NCBI GenBank assembly: GCA_013399695.1
Contig: VXAU01001325.1
Span: 195,135 to 259,134 of the forward strand
Length of the DNA: 64,000 bases
Source of the DNA: Formicarius rufipectus
Lineage: Eukaryota; Chordata; Aves; Passeriformes; Formicariidae
Direction of reading: 5' to 3'
The notes below the pieces were generated by a model. It did no database searches. It worked only from the letters and a program-made list of their open reading frames with translations, and was not told the DNA's origin. Position numbers and translations under genes: made by a program. This document shows, piece by piece, positions 52,136 through 63,946 of this stretch (the first letter of the stretch is position 1; each line of letters starts with the position of its first letter).

Positions 52136-52381
52136 ATCTGACCTCCTTCTAGGTAGAGGCATAAGGTTTAGGTCAGTAAGGAGGACTTTGAAGTCAAACA
52201 ACAGCCAATGGCAATAGGAGCCGAACTCATGATCTGTGTCAAAATTCATCCTTTTCTTTAGCAGTTTCTGAATCAGAGGCTTGTACTCATGCATTTGCAG
52301 AGCATTGCTTGACTGGAAGCAGGTAGCCTGATTCAGCAGATGTGCTAAATGCTCCCAGTATTCTTCAAAGCTTTTTTGTGT
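52136..52381 (-). CDS. Candidate coding exon of an unrecognised gene, divergent from C8orf34
   Basis: On the - strand a 151-codon frame (52091-52546) contains a part neatly bounded by splice signals. A pyrimidine-rich tract ending TTTTTTTTAAG gives an acceptor at 52382-52383, and a strong GTAAGTGGG donor begins at 52135. The 246 bases between are exactly 82 codons in phase 0-0. They start TQKSFEEYWEHLAHLLNQ and end MPLPRRRSD. The peptide is rich in Trp, Tyr, His, Phe and Leu with helix-like spacing, for example FEEYWEHLAHLL and SYCHWLLFDFKVLL. I recognise no domain. Its 5' end points to the CpG island about 0.5 kb away, so a shared promoter with C8orf34 is possible; human has an antisense transcript at this locus (C8orf34-AS1, recalled). 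A frame of this length can arise by chance, so this stays a candidate. Confidence 0.3.
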
Positions 52382-53549
52382 CTTAAAAAAAATTCTTATG
52401 AAAAAAGAAGTTGATTTTTTTTCCCCCACAAAACAGGAGAACGCTGGTACAGCAGAATTAGTTATTGAAGAAGAAGAGTCAAATCCCAAGAAGCATGTTT
52501 TGTTCTTCTCTAAATAGGGAGGTGGGAGGGGGGGAAACAACAACAAAAAAATCTGGTTAGGACCCTGCTTCCAGAAATTGCGGGGTACTAATTATTTGAG
52601 GCAGAGAAAGATTAACTACTGCTTCTTCGATGTGCCCATTAACTCACTACTCCCTGAATTTCTCACTTGCTGCATCACGTTGTGGCCAAGAACTCTTGGC
52701 TGCATGCGGGAACTCAACACAACGGGCTACTAGGATGCACCAGCATAGCTACTCCAATTATTGTATTAAGATGCTTCTTCTCGCAAATTGAGAATTTAAT
52801 TGGCATAACAAACAACGCAGCATTTTAAGATTAAAAACAATCTAAACAGAAATTAAGGAAAAGCGCTGGCTGTAGCCTCTACATCTCCCACTCCCTGCTG
52901 GCAGCGCGACTCCTTTCACTCCTCCGCGACCCTACAGCAGCTGAAGTTTCCGAACGCCGCTCAGGTCCTCACGTCGGGCGGCCCGCGGCGCTCACCCCGG
53001 GCCGGGGCACCGGGGCCGGGCGGGCTCCGCGCACAACGCCGGCGGGCAGGCAGCGCATCCACCGTGGGGTAAGCCCATCCCCGGGAGGGCAAGGGAGCGG
53101 CGGCGGAGAGGAGGCAGAGCAGCCCCCGCCTCTCCACCGCTCTCCTCCCCCTTCCCTCGCTCCCTCCTTTTGTGCGCCGAGCCCGGGCGTCTGCGGGCGC
53201 CGGCGGAGCTGACGGGAGCCCGCGGCTATCGGCGTCGGGAGCGGCGCTGTGGCGAGAGCCGCGGCCGCTCCTGTAACCAAGGCGCCGCCTGGCAAAGACA
53301 CACAGACAGTGACGGACTGACAGACACACGCAGCGCGGAGCGGCGCGGGCTCGGGGGCCGCCTCTCGCGGTGCTTCTCTTCCCTGCACCGTGCTCCGCTT
53401 CAGGCAGCGCCCGCCCGCTGCTCCCTGACAGTGGCCAGCACCGCGCCCAGCCCAAGCGGGCGGCCGGCCCCCCGGCTCCCCCCGCCCCCGGTTCCTTGAG
53501 TTCTCTCCGTCCCGGGCACTCCAGCAGCGCCTCCGCCCGCTCCCGCTGT

Positions 53550-53649
53550 GGCAGCCCTTGGGCAGCGGTGGAGTGAGCCGCCGGCAGCCGGAGGGACTGC
53601 AGCCGCCGCCCGGGGAGAGGAGCTCCAACACCCGCCCCCGGAGCTCCTC
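53550..53649 (+). other. C8orf34: C8orf34 5' UTR (partial, start unknown)
   Basis: GC-rich sequence directly before the ATG. There is no in-frame upstream ATG in the last 100 bases. The transcription start cannot be placed from sequence. Confidence 0.5.
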
Positions 53650-53718
53650 ATGGCGTCTCACCAGCAGACCAGGATCCAAGCCTACCTGGAGAAGAATAAG
53701 ATTGGTCCCCTCTTCGAG
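53650..53718 (+). CDS. C8orf34: C8orf34 first coding exon
   Basis: The exon encodes MASHQQTRIQAYLEKNKIGP then LFE, 23 codons, and ends in phase 0 at a GTAAGG donor (53719). This matches my recall of the conserved N-terminus of human C8orf34 (vestibule-1 protein, VEST-1), MASHPQTRIQAYLEKNKIGP. There it opens a domain related to the dimerisation/docking helix of PKA regulatory subunits. The ATG at 53650 is chosen because it begins that conserved block. Its context (CTCATGG) lacks a purine at -3 but has G at +4. Human isoforms with a longer N-terminus exist, so an upstream start is possible. The next exon is expected to begin ELMTKLITETP; I did not find it in the remaining 10 kb, which fits the large first intron known in human. 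The biological role is poorly known. Confidence 0.9.
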
Positions 53719-55491
53719 GTAAGGTGGACTCTTGCCGGCCAGCTCCTTTGCGGAGGGCGGGGGTGTCCCCACGATGGCTGCGGCTCCCCGCGCAGGCCAG
53801 GGGAACGCGGGGGAGAGGATGAGTTTGAAGCGGTGCTTCGGCACTGCCAGTACCCCTTGCCCTGCCGCCCCGCAGCACGCGTGTGCCTCGTGTCCCTCCT
53901 CCACGCCCCTCCGAGTGCCGGAGCATCGCGCAGCCCTCCCGTCCTGACTATCCCACAGAGGTGCCCCGCTTCTTCGTCCCGCCACGGACGCGCCGTCCTC
54001 TGCTTCACACGATGCCGCGCGGGTCCTGAAACAGGTGCCCCTTCGCCCTCCCACCCGCGACCCCAGTCCCCGGGGGCGCCCCGGCGGCCGCGGAGCCGGG
54101 ACGAAGGTGCGGGACAGTGGTGCGGGATGCCGGGCGGTGCGGGACAGCGGTGCGGAGAGCCGCGCACCTGCCGTGCGCTGCCGGGGGAGGCGGTGCCCCC
54201 GAGCCCCTCGTCTGCAGGGCGGCAGCGCTGAGCAGCGCGCCCCGGGGCCCTGCCCATCCATGACCGGCTAGCGGTGACGGAGAGGTGGCTGCCTCCCCGC
54301 CGGGAAACCCGCCCTCGAGACTGGGCACTCGGGAAAAGTCTGTCCGGCGAAAAGTCCGTGTCGACGGTGTGTTCTGAAATTTTTATCTGCAGTCATACAC
54401 CTGGGAACGGTATTTTTGCTATAGATTTTCTGTTTTCTTACCGCGATGCACTTGCATGGATTTGTAGATGCACTAATGTGCTTATATTACTATTTCAGTG
54501 CATAAGCTGTGAATACTTATAATTTGGATTTGTACGAGAGCAATCGCGATTACTACCATTTTATCACCCTGTTTCTCATGCAGTTTTCACATCTAAATGC
54601 ACATATATTATACTCTAGCAGTATTATCCCAAGGCACAAGTCTCCCTTTTTCAGTATTTAACTTGTTCTCAATCAAGCTTGCTATATATGAAACCTCTTT
54701 TATTCTGGTGTGGTGGATGCCTCATCTCCAGTGTATATTTCGGGTAGATTTTCCAACCCACATAAGAATGGTTCAGATTTTGTTAGAAAACTGCTCACTA
54801 ATGTTTTTATATTCTCTGTGTGCTGAGGCTGTTGAAACAGACTATGTTGGCTCTGTGTCAGAGGTGTTAGGTATTTTTATTTTGCAATAAATAAAGCCCT
54901 ATTTGATGGAACAGTAACTGGGTACTAGGGAACAGAAGGTGATTTTTCTAGTTAAGGAATTAATAAAAATGGAAACATTTGTGTGGTTCAGTTTCTGAAT
55001 AAAAGAGTGTTCAATCAGCAGAGTTGCTAGGTGCTTGGTTGCCAGCTGGGGTGAAACCATGACAATAGGTAACTGACTCTTGTATATCTCAATGGGAATT
55101 AAGTGCTTTGGGGTTGTTGTGGAGTTAGGCCCTTGACAGCTGTTATATTCTTCAAAATTTCCTTAACCCATTGGTTTACACATTAAAATTCAAATTAACT
55201 ACTTGACATCAGTATTCCGAGTCCCTGTGTTTTAACCTAGTTTGTCAGTCATGTAACGTGTTCGTCTCTATTGTTTAGATTCTTGTAGGATGCTTTAGTT
55301 ATCAATAGTGAAGGGAGAGATGAAGTTGTATTTGTTACAGTGTTTCATATATCACTACATATTTCACTAATCACTGTAATGTAGGCATTTCATTGTGATA
55401 GAAAGAATCTGTAAAAGGCTCTTTGCATAATCTTGCAGGCTACCTACAGCTTGTTAGTGTATTCCTGTATACCAGAAAGAGATTGGTTTGT

Positions 55492-55578
55492 GGGTTTTTT
55501 TGTAGTTTGTTTTTGTTTGTTTGGTTGGTTTTGTTTTTGTTTGGTTTTTTTGTTTGTTTTGTGTGTGTGTGTGTGTGA
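55492..55578. repeat. T/G-rich tract ending in (GT)n
   Basis: TTTG/TTGG units are followed by a short GT dinucleotide repeat (about nine units). Confidence 0.85.
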
Positions 55579-57065
55579 AATCCAATTGGACCTGAATACT
55601 AGTGAGTGGTTTTTAAGATCTAGGCATGTAGCATTCCTGTAGCTGTTTACAGTTATTTTAATCTATAACACTGGGAGGAAGAAGATCATAATTCTTATCT
55701 CCTGCACTTCCTGATCAGATGTTTAAGATCTACTTACATAGTTCATTTTGGTGATGTACTTTTGTTCTCAAAGTTTATTGAAGACCTACAGCCTGTGGTT
55801 GATCTTGTAGCCCTTTGCAGTTGATGGGAATTGATCAAAGACTGTGCATAGGATGAAGCTTGTACTCTATACTAATATTCTTATTATATATGCATAGTGG
55901 TGTTTCAAGAATACCATGTGTTCGCAGTCAGATATATTCACTAACACATCAGTTTTTCATGTGTCTGAAAGCTCTGACACAGTGAGGAGACCTGTGCTTC
56001 ATTTTTTATTCAGGAACAGCTAACATTTTCTGAAACCACTTCTAGTTTTCATGCTAATTAATCATCACCTGTCATGGATGACTGCCATCTTTTTTTTTCG
56101 GTGAGTACTAATTTTCTAATACAAAATCAGAACACAGTGGACTTGGATTAAATTTCCAACAGTGTTATTTCCTGAGCAGGTTATGACTGTAGTTGCTTAA
56201 TATATGCTTCAAGTCAACATTTAGGGAATACAAAAAATGATGCTGGATAATTGGGGGCAGTCACAGGAAAGAAGAATGCGAAGAGAGGACCTGCAAGCTT
56301 TCTGATGTGAAGGCAGGGATGGCAATGCATAAACAGGTTGTATTTCATACTTGCATAATGAATGATGAGTGACCCAGAGGACTTGACACCATGGGTTTTA
56401 GACAATTGCACAGGCATGGTTAGGTGATGGATGGAACAATTGGCCATTTATTGAAGATAAAGTACAATTCCTCTGCATTGCAGTCAAGAATAGTAATTGC
56501 TGCAAGTTGGTCATTCTGTTCCAGTTGCTTGCAGTTTTCCTGGTAGTGTCTCTTTGCTCCATTTTGTTCTGTATTTGTGGCCCTTTGTTACCATGGTTAG
56601 GGCTTTTTGAACTTCATTAACCAGCGGCATCTACTTTAGAACATCCTTGCTGAAGTTTTGTATGGTTTGACACTTCAATTATCTTTCTAATTTGTGTAAA
56701 AGAGAAATATTCAAGAGAAATGCTGACACATGAGGTGCAGAAAGACCTTAGGCCCTCCTGTGCTTAAAAAGTTGTTTATCTCTATAAAGAAAAGTGAAGA
56801 GTAACTTCCTGGAGAATTTATGAGCTGGCTGACTCAGGAGGCACTGGTCTTCTACTGACTAGCTGTACCTGTTAACAAATAGAAGGAAGTCCTATCTGCT
56901 TGGCTCTGTCTGGTAACACACAGATTCACTTGATTCCAAGTATTTTTACTAGTTAAATTCTTGTTTATGGGTGAGAGGTGGGAATTAGCGTATACATCTG
57001 AGGTTGTCAGTTTTGAGATTAAAGACATTGCAAAACAACTTTGATCCTTCAGCCTCATTTCTCCC

Positions 57066-57200
57066 TGTTGACCCCGAGATAGAGCATAGTGCTAATAACA
57101 CCAGGGTTGTGGCTTCAATCCTTAAATAGGCTATTCACTGAAGAGTTGAACTCCGTGATCCTCGTGGGTCCCTTCCACCTCAGAATATTCTGTGATTCAA
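57066..57200 (+). mobile_element. tRNA-Ile-headed SINE with CR1-like tail (TguSINE1-like)
   Basis: The head AGAGCATAGTGCTAATAACA then CCAGGGTTGTGGCTTCAATC follows tRNA-Ile(AAT) from the D-arm/anticodon region to the T-arm B box. ATAGGCTATTCACTGAAGAG is the junction. GTTGAACTCCGTGATCCTCG then TGGGTCCCTTCCACCTCAGA and ATATTCTGTGATTC is a CR1-type 3' end. A tRNA-Ile head plus a CR1 tail is the structure of TguSINE1 described in passerine birds (recalled). The 5' end of the tRNA part looks truncated or decayed, so the left border is approximate. Confidence 0.85.
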
Positions 57201-58282
57201 TGAATGTAGGTCCCCAAGTCATGGCTTTTCAAAACTGTTACTTTTCTCCCGTTTCATCTTTCAGGTGTCTAACGTCTTTGCAGATAGAATTCCTGTAAAT
57301 CAACTTCTAATTACCCCAGGGCATGCAGGTGTTGTTAGTGCTGACAGTAAGGTCTGAAGTTAACCCCTTAAATTCTGTCAGGTTTGATGAGCTGCCTTAT
57401 CCTGTTCTGTAAAGGTTTTGTGCATTGTAGGGTGGATTTTTTTTTATTTGCTTTTGAAATCTTAGACATCTTTCTGTAAGACATTATTGGCATCTGAGAA
57501 TACTGTGGTTAGACAACAAGTTTAAATTTGAGGAATGCCCTTTAGAAGCGCCTTGTTTCTGGGATTTCTGTGATAACACATAGCATAGCACTACCTGACT
57601 TTTTTAAAAATTTTTTTTTTGTCACATTAACTTGGAATGTAGCAAGAATTCTAAATATGAATTATTTCTGGTGTGAAGCTTCACTGTTGGTTTTTTTTCC
57701 CCATCTTTCTAAAATGTGAACAGGAGGTGTGTGTCTAAAACTGGCTGGGACAGAATATTCAGAATCAGCACCCACTCATTTCTGTCTGAGTGAAGTATTG
57801 ACCCACTTTGTGTTTCAGGCATCCAATCAAACAAATTCTTTTTTGTGTGCTAATAATCTCAATGAATAATCCTGCTGCCTGTATCCATACATCTAGTCTT
57901 CTCTGACTGTATCTCTTTAGCATCCAGTTGTGTTCTCATTTGGGCAACCTGACAGTTAGTTTCTGTGAATCTGAAAGCTGGATCATCACTCTTAAGAACA
58001 GATTGCAATAAATCTTCAAGAGCTCTGAGATAAAATTAGTGTTTTGGAATTTCCTTATTTCTAGAATTGCGGCTAAAAAGCATCCAGCAGGTACACTGTT
58101 GTTATGCAAACTAGGGAACTGTGACTTCTTTGAGGTATAAAAAGCCAAAACAACTCTTCTCAAAATAAACATGCCAAACCCCTGGTTACCCAAGTTTTTT
58201 TTTTGTCTGAGTAATGTGAGGTTAGAACAGTAATTTATATTTCAAACAACATACAGGCTATGTTCATAATACTACCCTTAGC

Positions 58283-58300
58283 TTTTTTTTTTTTTTTTAA
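58283..58300. repeat. Poly-T tract
   Basis: A homopolymer run in C8orf34 intron 1, with a second shorter run at 58331-58340. Confidence 0.85.
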
Positions 58301-60661
58301 GCAAAAAATTACTGAAGCAAATATAATAAACTTTTTTTTTAACTTACGGTGGGATTTTTTTTCCTAAATGAGATGGTGTATGTTATGCACTGGCTTCCAT
58401 TATTTAAATAAAATAACTGTGCATCTGACTTAAACCTTAACCTCTTTGGTGATGAACAGTATAGTGCATCTTGTGACTGACAGTCAAAGTTTGGGAATGA
58501 ATTTTGGAGTTTGGAATGTCTTCTGAAGCAATGTTTACCCTTAGTTCCTAAGTACACAAATGTAGACACAGTAAACTTGAATGTCTTATTTACCAGTTTA
58601 AGATTGCTCAGCATATCAAATCATGTTTTAAGCCACAATATCTGCAACGCAAATGATAGAGATGCCCTCAAAGAATTGTTTTCTGTTGATCTTATTCAGG
58701 TAATACTTTATTTTTGTGTTGTACTTAATTGGTTAGATTCTGTTGCTAGCATGAAAGGGTCTGTATTCTAGATGATACAAATTTACTTATAGAAGCATTC
58801 AATTTCAAGCAGCTAGATAGAGCCTTTGGAAGGCTGAGTTTTTTGGTACTTGCAAGCATCATTTTAGGTACTAATTGATTACCCAGTGACATATTTTCAG
58901 CCTGGCAGTCCATATTTCAGGGAAGCCAGTATTAGCTGTTTTTCAAAGGATGTGTGGAAACCAGAAGTGAATTAGAAATACTGCAGTGTTACACAGTGGG
59001 GGGTAGGGAATAATACTTAAGTTCCAATTTTTATTGTTGCCTGTTACAATAGGGTGTTGTGGGAGTCTTGATGTGCAGTGGAGTAAAAGACCTACTTAAG
59101 GGGAATGAAAGTCAAGTGGAAAAATTGGTGTAGAGATGTCCTTTGCTTTTTGAAGAATTCACTGTACCTTCTGATAGTTGCCTTGGTAAAGTTATCTTTA
59201 AGGGAAAAGAAGTGAGAAACCCTAATTAAAGCTATGGACACACCCTTTTCCATTAGCAAGCAATTCCATGAGCAATAGCTTCATGTGTTTTACTTGGCTT
59301 TTGTGGTGACCAACAAGATGCAAATTATGAGAAATTTGAGGCACCTAATTCTTCTCTCATCTTGAATGTGGGATTAAGGAAAAAAATGTTGTTCCTGAGT
59401 GAGGAAAATCACATTTTGGCTTTACTATCTGACTATTAATCTCTCAGCATTTGGAAGAACTTTCATTTTTGTGATGTCTACTCCTCTGAGAATTTGTTTG
59501 AAATTAGTCTAAGACTATTGGAAAAAGACAGTGAAAGAAATCACAGATACAGATATGCACTTGTGTGGTCACAGATATAGATGATAATCACATAAACCTT
59601 TTTTTCACAATGGCAAAAACATTACTGGAAGGGAAATATGGACTCTATTGCTTTTCTAAATACTTTTAAAAAAAACTTCTTTGGCAAAAGACACAAATTA
59701 AAAATCCAAGTAATAGTTAAATTGGAAGATTTGTATTTAAAATATGGAAGGATAAAATGAAAGGGTCACACTAACATTTGGTTACATTAACTTTTAATGT
59801 TTTTGAATTCTCCAAGGGACAATTACTTTGTTTCTTGGGAGGGAGAGCAGAAAACATAACTGGCTTCTATTAAAAAATAGCTGGGAAAATGAGAAGTATT
59901 TCTCAATTGTGTTGCTCTCACCATCATGTACCAGCAAAGCCTGGCTGCTCAATGCTAAGGCATAAAGCTAGAGGATGGTTAAACTTTTGTCTGACAACCT
60001 CAGTAGTAATGAATCAGTCTGGATCAAAGTAAACACTATTGCTCTTTTTTCTTTGTACTTTATTACATTATGAAGTAACTTCCAAGTTTTGTTGGTATTT
60101 AATGCACAATGTTAGTTGTACCTGAAGTAAGCTCTTCAACTGTTTTGTTTCTTTTGATTAATCCAGTCTTTTGGTACAAAAGATCAATTTTATGTGACAA
60201 ATATTAAGCAAAAAAAAACACCTCTGTAATGACTTTAATTCAGTCTGTTTGTTTCTGACAGATTCTTTGCTGTTACTGATCTATGCTTTTCGAAGTGGGG
60301 TAGGTGTTCTTCATACTCCAGAACCAGCACAATTGGGGCCTTCTGGTTGTTGTGGAGCTTCTGAGGGAGAAGCGAGCAGCTCATACCTTAACTGGCATTT
60401 CTGCTACCTGTGATGTGCTGTTTTGTTGTTCTGCAGCAAGTGGGTTTCTTAGTTAGCTTCTTTATTTTGGTATTTTCTGAGTACAAAAACACACCTAAGA
60501 AGACAACTGTTATTAATGTTAGCTTCTTTTAAAAGTGTTACTTTGTAAATGGAAGTGTTAGAAAATTGAGTTAGAAACATAGTATTTAAGGGCATATTTA
60601 CACCATGTTCTTTTAGAGTTTGACTCAAATTTTGAAGGTCTAACCAACAGTCTCCTTTCCT

Positions 60662-60676
60662 CCCCCCCCCCCCCCC
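60662..60676. repeat. Poly-C run (15)
   Basis: An uninterrupted C homopolymer lies 11 bases before a run of N. The gap is probably due to failure to sequence through this context. Confidence 0.95.
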
Positions 60677-60687
60677 TTTTGTGTTCT

Positions 60688-60708
60688 NNNNNNNNNNNNN
60701 NNNNNNNN
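60688..60708. other. Assembly gap (21 N)
   Basis: Undetermined bases right after the C-run and TTTTGTGTTCT. The open frames reading through it (with X residues) are not meaningful. Confidence 1.
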
Positions 60709-62606
60709 CCCATTGTCTTTTCTTCCTGCTTGGTATTTGCCATTTTCTCCCTTGTTCATGCAAATGAAGAGGTGTGGACCAATAACTTCTCATTTTCAAT
60801 TTTCTAGTGATTGTCTGGGTTGTTTTTTGTTTTGTTGTTTTTTGGTAGTGATTCCACCTCCCTTGTAGTATTTTATTTTTCTGGGAAAGCATATGTGCTT
60901 TTGTATAAGTGAGGGGTGATGGAGATACTTTGTTACCTCTGGATTCAAGATGGCTTCACACATTTTTATGTACATCAATTTTTGGAACAAAAACTATACA
61001 AACACTTCAATGTCCATAATAATTCAGATAGAAATGAGGTGTTATTGTCTGTATTCTCTATTACCTCACTTGCATGGATGCACACTTCTTATTCTCCTAA
61101 GAAATGTAATACTAGCTGTGAAGTATGACAGAATATCTTCTGTGTTAAGATGCTTTTCTGCCTTAAACCATGAGAAAGGGTTAAAAACCAGTTGAAAGTA
61201 ACATCATTTTCAAATAGAATTGTCGGGAAACAACTGTTGGCCTTCTGGCTAAGGCAGTGTGCTGTTTCAGACACTACTGGAGGTGATGAAAAGCAGTACT
61301 CATTTGATAGGAGAAACAAGGATACATGACTGTAATGCTGGGACATAGACAAAGAGCATGATCACTTGAAATGCACACCTGTGCCTTTGCCAAGACAACC
61401 CAACATCCATATTTGCTTTCAGTATAGAAGGTAATATTCTTTTCACAAGCTTGTGAAAGACACATTTTTGACAGCCTTAACTTTTGTGTCTGGTACCATA
61501 TGCCCTACTGAGTTAATTTCTCTTTGGCTACTCAGTTTCAGTGAATACCTATTTTTAGTACTATTTCAGAGTGTTCAGGCACAGTCATTTGGTTGTAGTT
61601 ATGATGCCCTTCTGGTTGCAGTTACAAGAAACGCCCATACAAAATGAAGAATATAGGTGAACGTGCTTACCCTTAATAAGTAGAAGGTTATTTTACATTA
61701 GCCACCTCTTATAAAATTTCAGAGAGTGAAAATTGTTACCTTATTGGGTATTTACATGAAGCATCCTTTCTCTTTCCTTGTTTCCCAGCTCCCCGCAATA
61801 TTCAATGAGTGAAATCACTGGATTCATGCATCAGATTTCTCTATAGTGGCTGGTACAATATACTTATCAAGCTCTTGTTGGCTTCTGGAGGAGCTGTGTT
61901 CTGGGACAGGAGTAATGAGAGTTTAGGTCTTTCAACTGTGTTGAAGCCTTTTTAAATGAATCTTTCCATCTTCATAGTCTGTTTTACTCCAGACACTCTG
62001 ATGATTTGCTACTCAGAACTGCAGGCTGTGAGGCTGATTTAATAGCCAGTTGCTGCATGTCCTGTTCATCTTCATTGCTGGCTGCCCATTCTTACTGTCT
62101 TTGTTCCAGAACTGGTAGTTGCATCATACTGCTGCTGGTTTGGGAGTGTGAAATAGAAGAAAATGAAGTCTGCAAAGAAGTGAAAAGTGTTCAGTTGTCT
62201 GAACTCAGTGGGTCACCATGTGGTCTGAAGAGGAGTGTGGCACTGACTTGGGAGAGAAAATGTAGGTGGCCAGAGGGTGAGGGTAGCACAACATCGTTTT
62301 TCTCCAGTAGCAAGTTGCTAAGTGGGCCTCAGTGATCTGCAAAGCTTGTGTGCTTAAGTTAGCTTCATATGGATCTTGCCTTTTAAAGGCTCAGTTCTCC
62401 ATAGGTTGGGAGAATATCATGAAGCCCAGCCCAGTCAATTCTGTGAAGAGAAGCAAAAGAGGGAATTGAATAATTAGGGAGGAAGGCTGAACAAATTAGG
62501 AAGAAACAGACCATATGAATACACCGAGCGTGAAAGTGAGAAAGGATAGGGAAGGGAGTGTGATGACAAAGATTAATGCTACAGTGCCAACACAATCTTT
62601 TTCTTT

Positions 62607-62622
62607 TTTTTTTTTTTTTTTG
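62607..62622. repeat. Poly-T tract
   Basis: A homopolymer run in C8orf34 intron 1. Confidence 0.85.
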
Positions 62623-63871
62623 TTCTTATAATCTCAGTACCTACAGTCGAATGGTTACCTGGGATTTGCACATTCTTTTTCTAAAGAGAGGTTCTAGTGC
62701 TTGTGTTGGCTAAGAGTATAGCCAAAGAGTGAGAAGCACAGCACAAATACGAGAAAATATAACTTCTTATAATCTAAAGAATATGCGTGTTTTGCAGTGT
62801 CTGACTCATACTGCTAGCACTTACTCTTGGCTCTAGTGATTGGGCACAGATTTGCCAGAGAGTTAAAGGTGTACTTAGTACTACTATTGACACTGGCTGC
62901 TGTGCCATGAACTCCTTTATCAAGAAGGAATTACACTCCAGGTTAACAGGCATCATGCCTCTGCTGACATTTGTATGAATGGAGAGGTAAACCAGTGACT
63001 GTGAAATATTTCTCTGGTCAGGTATCCATCTCAAAAAAAGGATTTTTGAATGGTAAGTTTTGGTGTATTAGTGCAGAAAAGCTGTTCTGTATTGTTGATA
63101 ACAGAATTTGTCATAGAAGCTTAAATAAGTGGAAGTAATCTCTTCTGGAGACAAGGATGATGGTTCACAGAGCTGAAAAAGGAGGGTAGTTTCAGCTATA
63201 GGTGACCTTTGAAGAGAACCTGTGGAAGCAATTATGTGTAGGGCAGTTTGGAAGAAAAAAAGTTTGAGGAAGATTCTGTAAGAGTTTTATAGAGATGGAA
63301 TTGGGGGGCGCTTGTGTTAAAAAGAATACAGTTTCATTTGAAGGACATGACAAGAGAGATGGGATAAAATTACTGGATTTCTGACTGCATGTTCTGGGTT
63401 TTCTCAGACTGAAATGTGCATGCATGCATGTACTATGCATTGCATCTCGGCACTCGGAAACCTTGGGACACACCTGAGAATCCCAGGTGCACTGGACAGA
63501 GATCCTATATAGATGCAACAGGTATGTGAGTATTCCTGGTCAGACACATTTTATTAGCTGCACATGTCCCTCTCAGTTGGATATGACATGCTCGATACAC
63601 CCACAGTCACCTGGGAATTCAGCTTCCTAAGCCTAATGGAGAATCTTATCCTTCCTACCTAATGACGACAAAGCAAAAATGCAAACTGGGGAGAAAACCA
63701 AGGTTTGCACATGCAGAAATTCCTCTAGGTGTGCTGTTATGAACCACCCCCTATAATTGTGCTGAGGATGAACTCTTCACAGGATTAACCTTAAAAAAAA
63801 ATGACAGGCTGCAACTCACTGACTATCTTCTCTAAGACATGTGCTTTTGCATGTTGTAGAGCCCCCAGGAA

Positions 63872-63872
63872 N
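63872..63872. other. Single undetermined base
   Basis: One N just before an A/C-rich stretch. Confidence 1.
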
Positions 63873-63897
63873 ACAAAAACACCCCAACAGCAACAAG

Positions 63898-63898
<1 letters not shown>

Positions 63899-63946
<48 letters not shown>
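63899..63946. repeat. Long poly-A tract
   Basis: About 47 A with a single G interruption, preceded by CAAAAACACCCCAACAGCAA. It is either a retroposon tail without a recognised body or a simple homopolymer expansion. Confidence 0.9.

Larger units (their letters stand above)
52870..54370. promoter_or_regulatory. C8orf34: CpG island / promoter of C8orf34, possibly bidirectional
   Basis: About 1.5 kb of very G/C- and CpG-rich sequence stands in an AT-rich region, with abrupt borders. It has many GC-box cores, such as GGGCGG at 52976 and 53018 and CCGCCC at 53482, 53533 and 53606, and an intact GCGGCCGC at 53261. No TATA box is evident near the coding start. Long frames on both strands here (up to 430 codons on -) come from low stop-codon frequency in GC-rich DNA. 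The island continues about 650 bases into the first intron. Confidence 0.9.

Noticed and set aside
52969..54261. 430-codon open frame on the - strand over the CpG island, and several other long frames there
   Set aside because: GC-rich DNA has few stop codons. The frames are Arg/Gly/Pro/Ala-rich, overlap each other in all phases, and overlap the well-supported C8orf34 exon on the other strand.
60449..60892. 147-codon - strand frame
   Set aside because: It reads through the N gap and the poly-C run (glycines), so it is an artefact.
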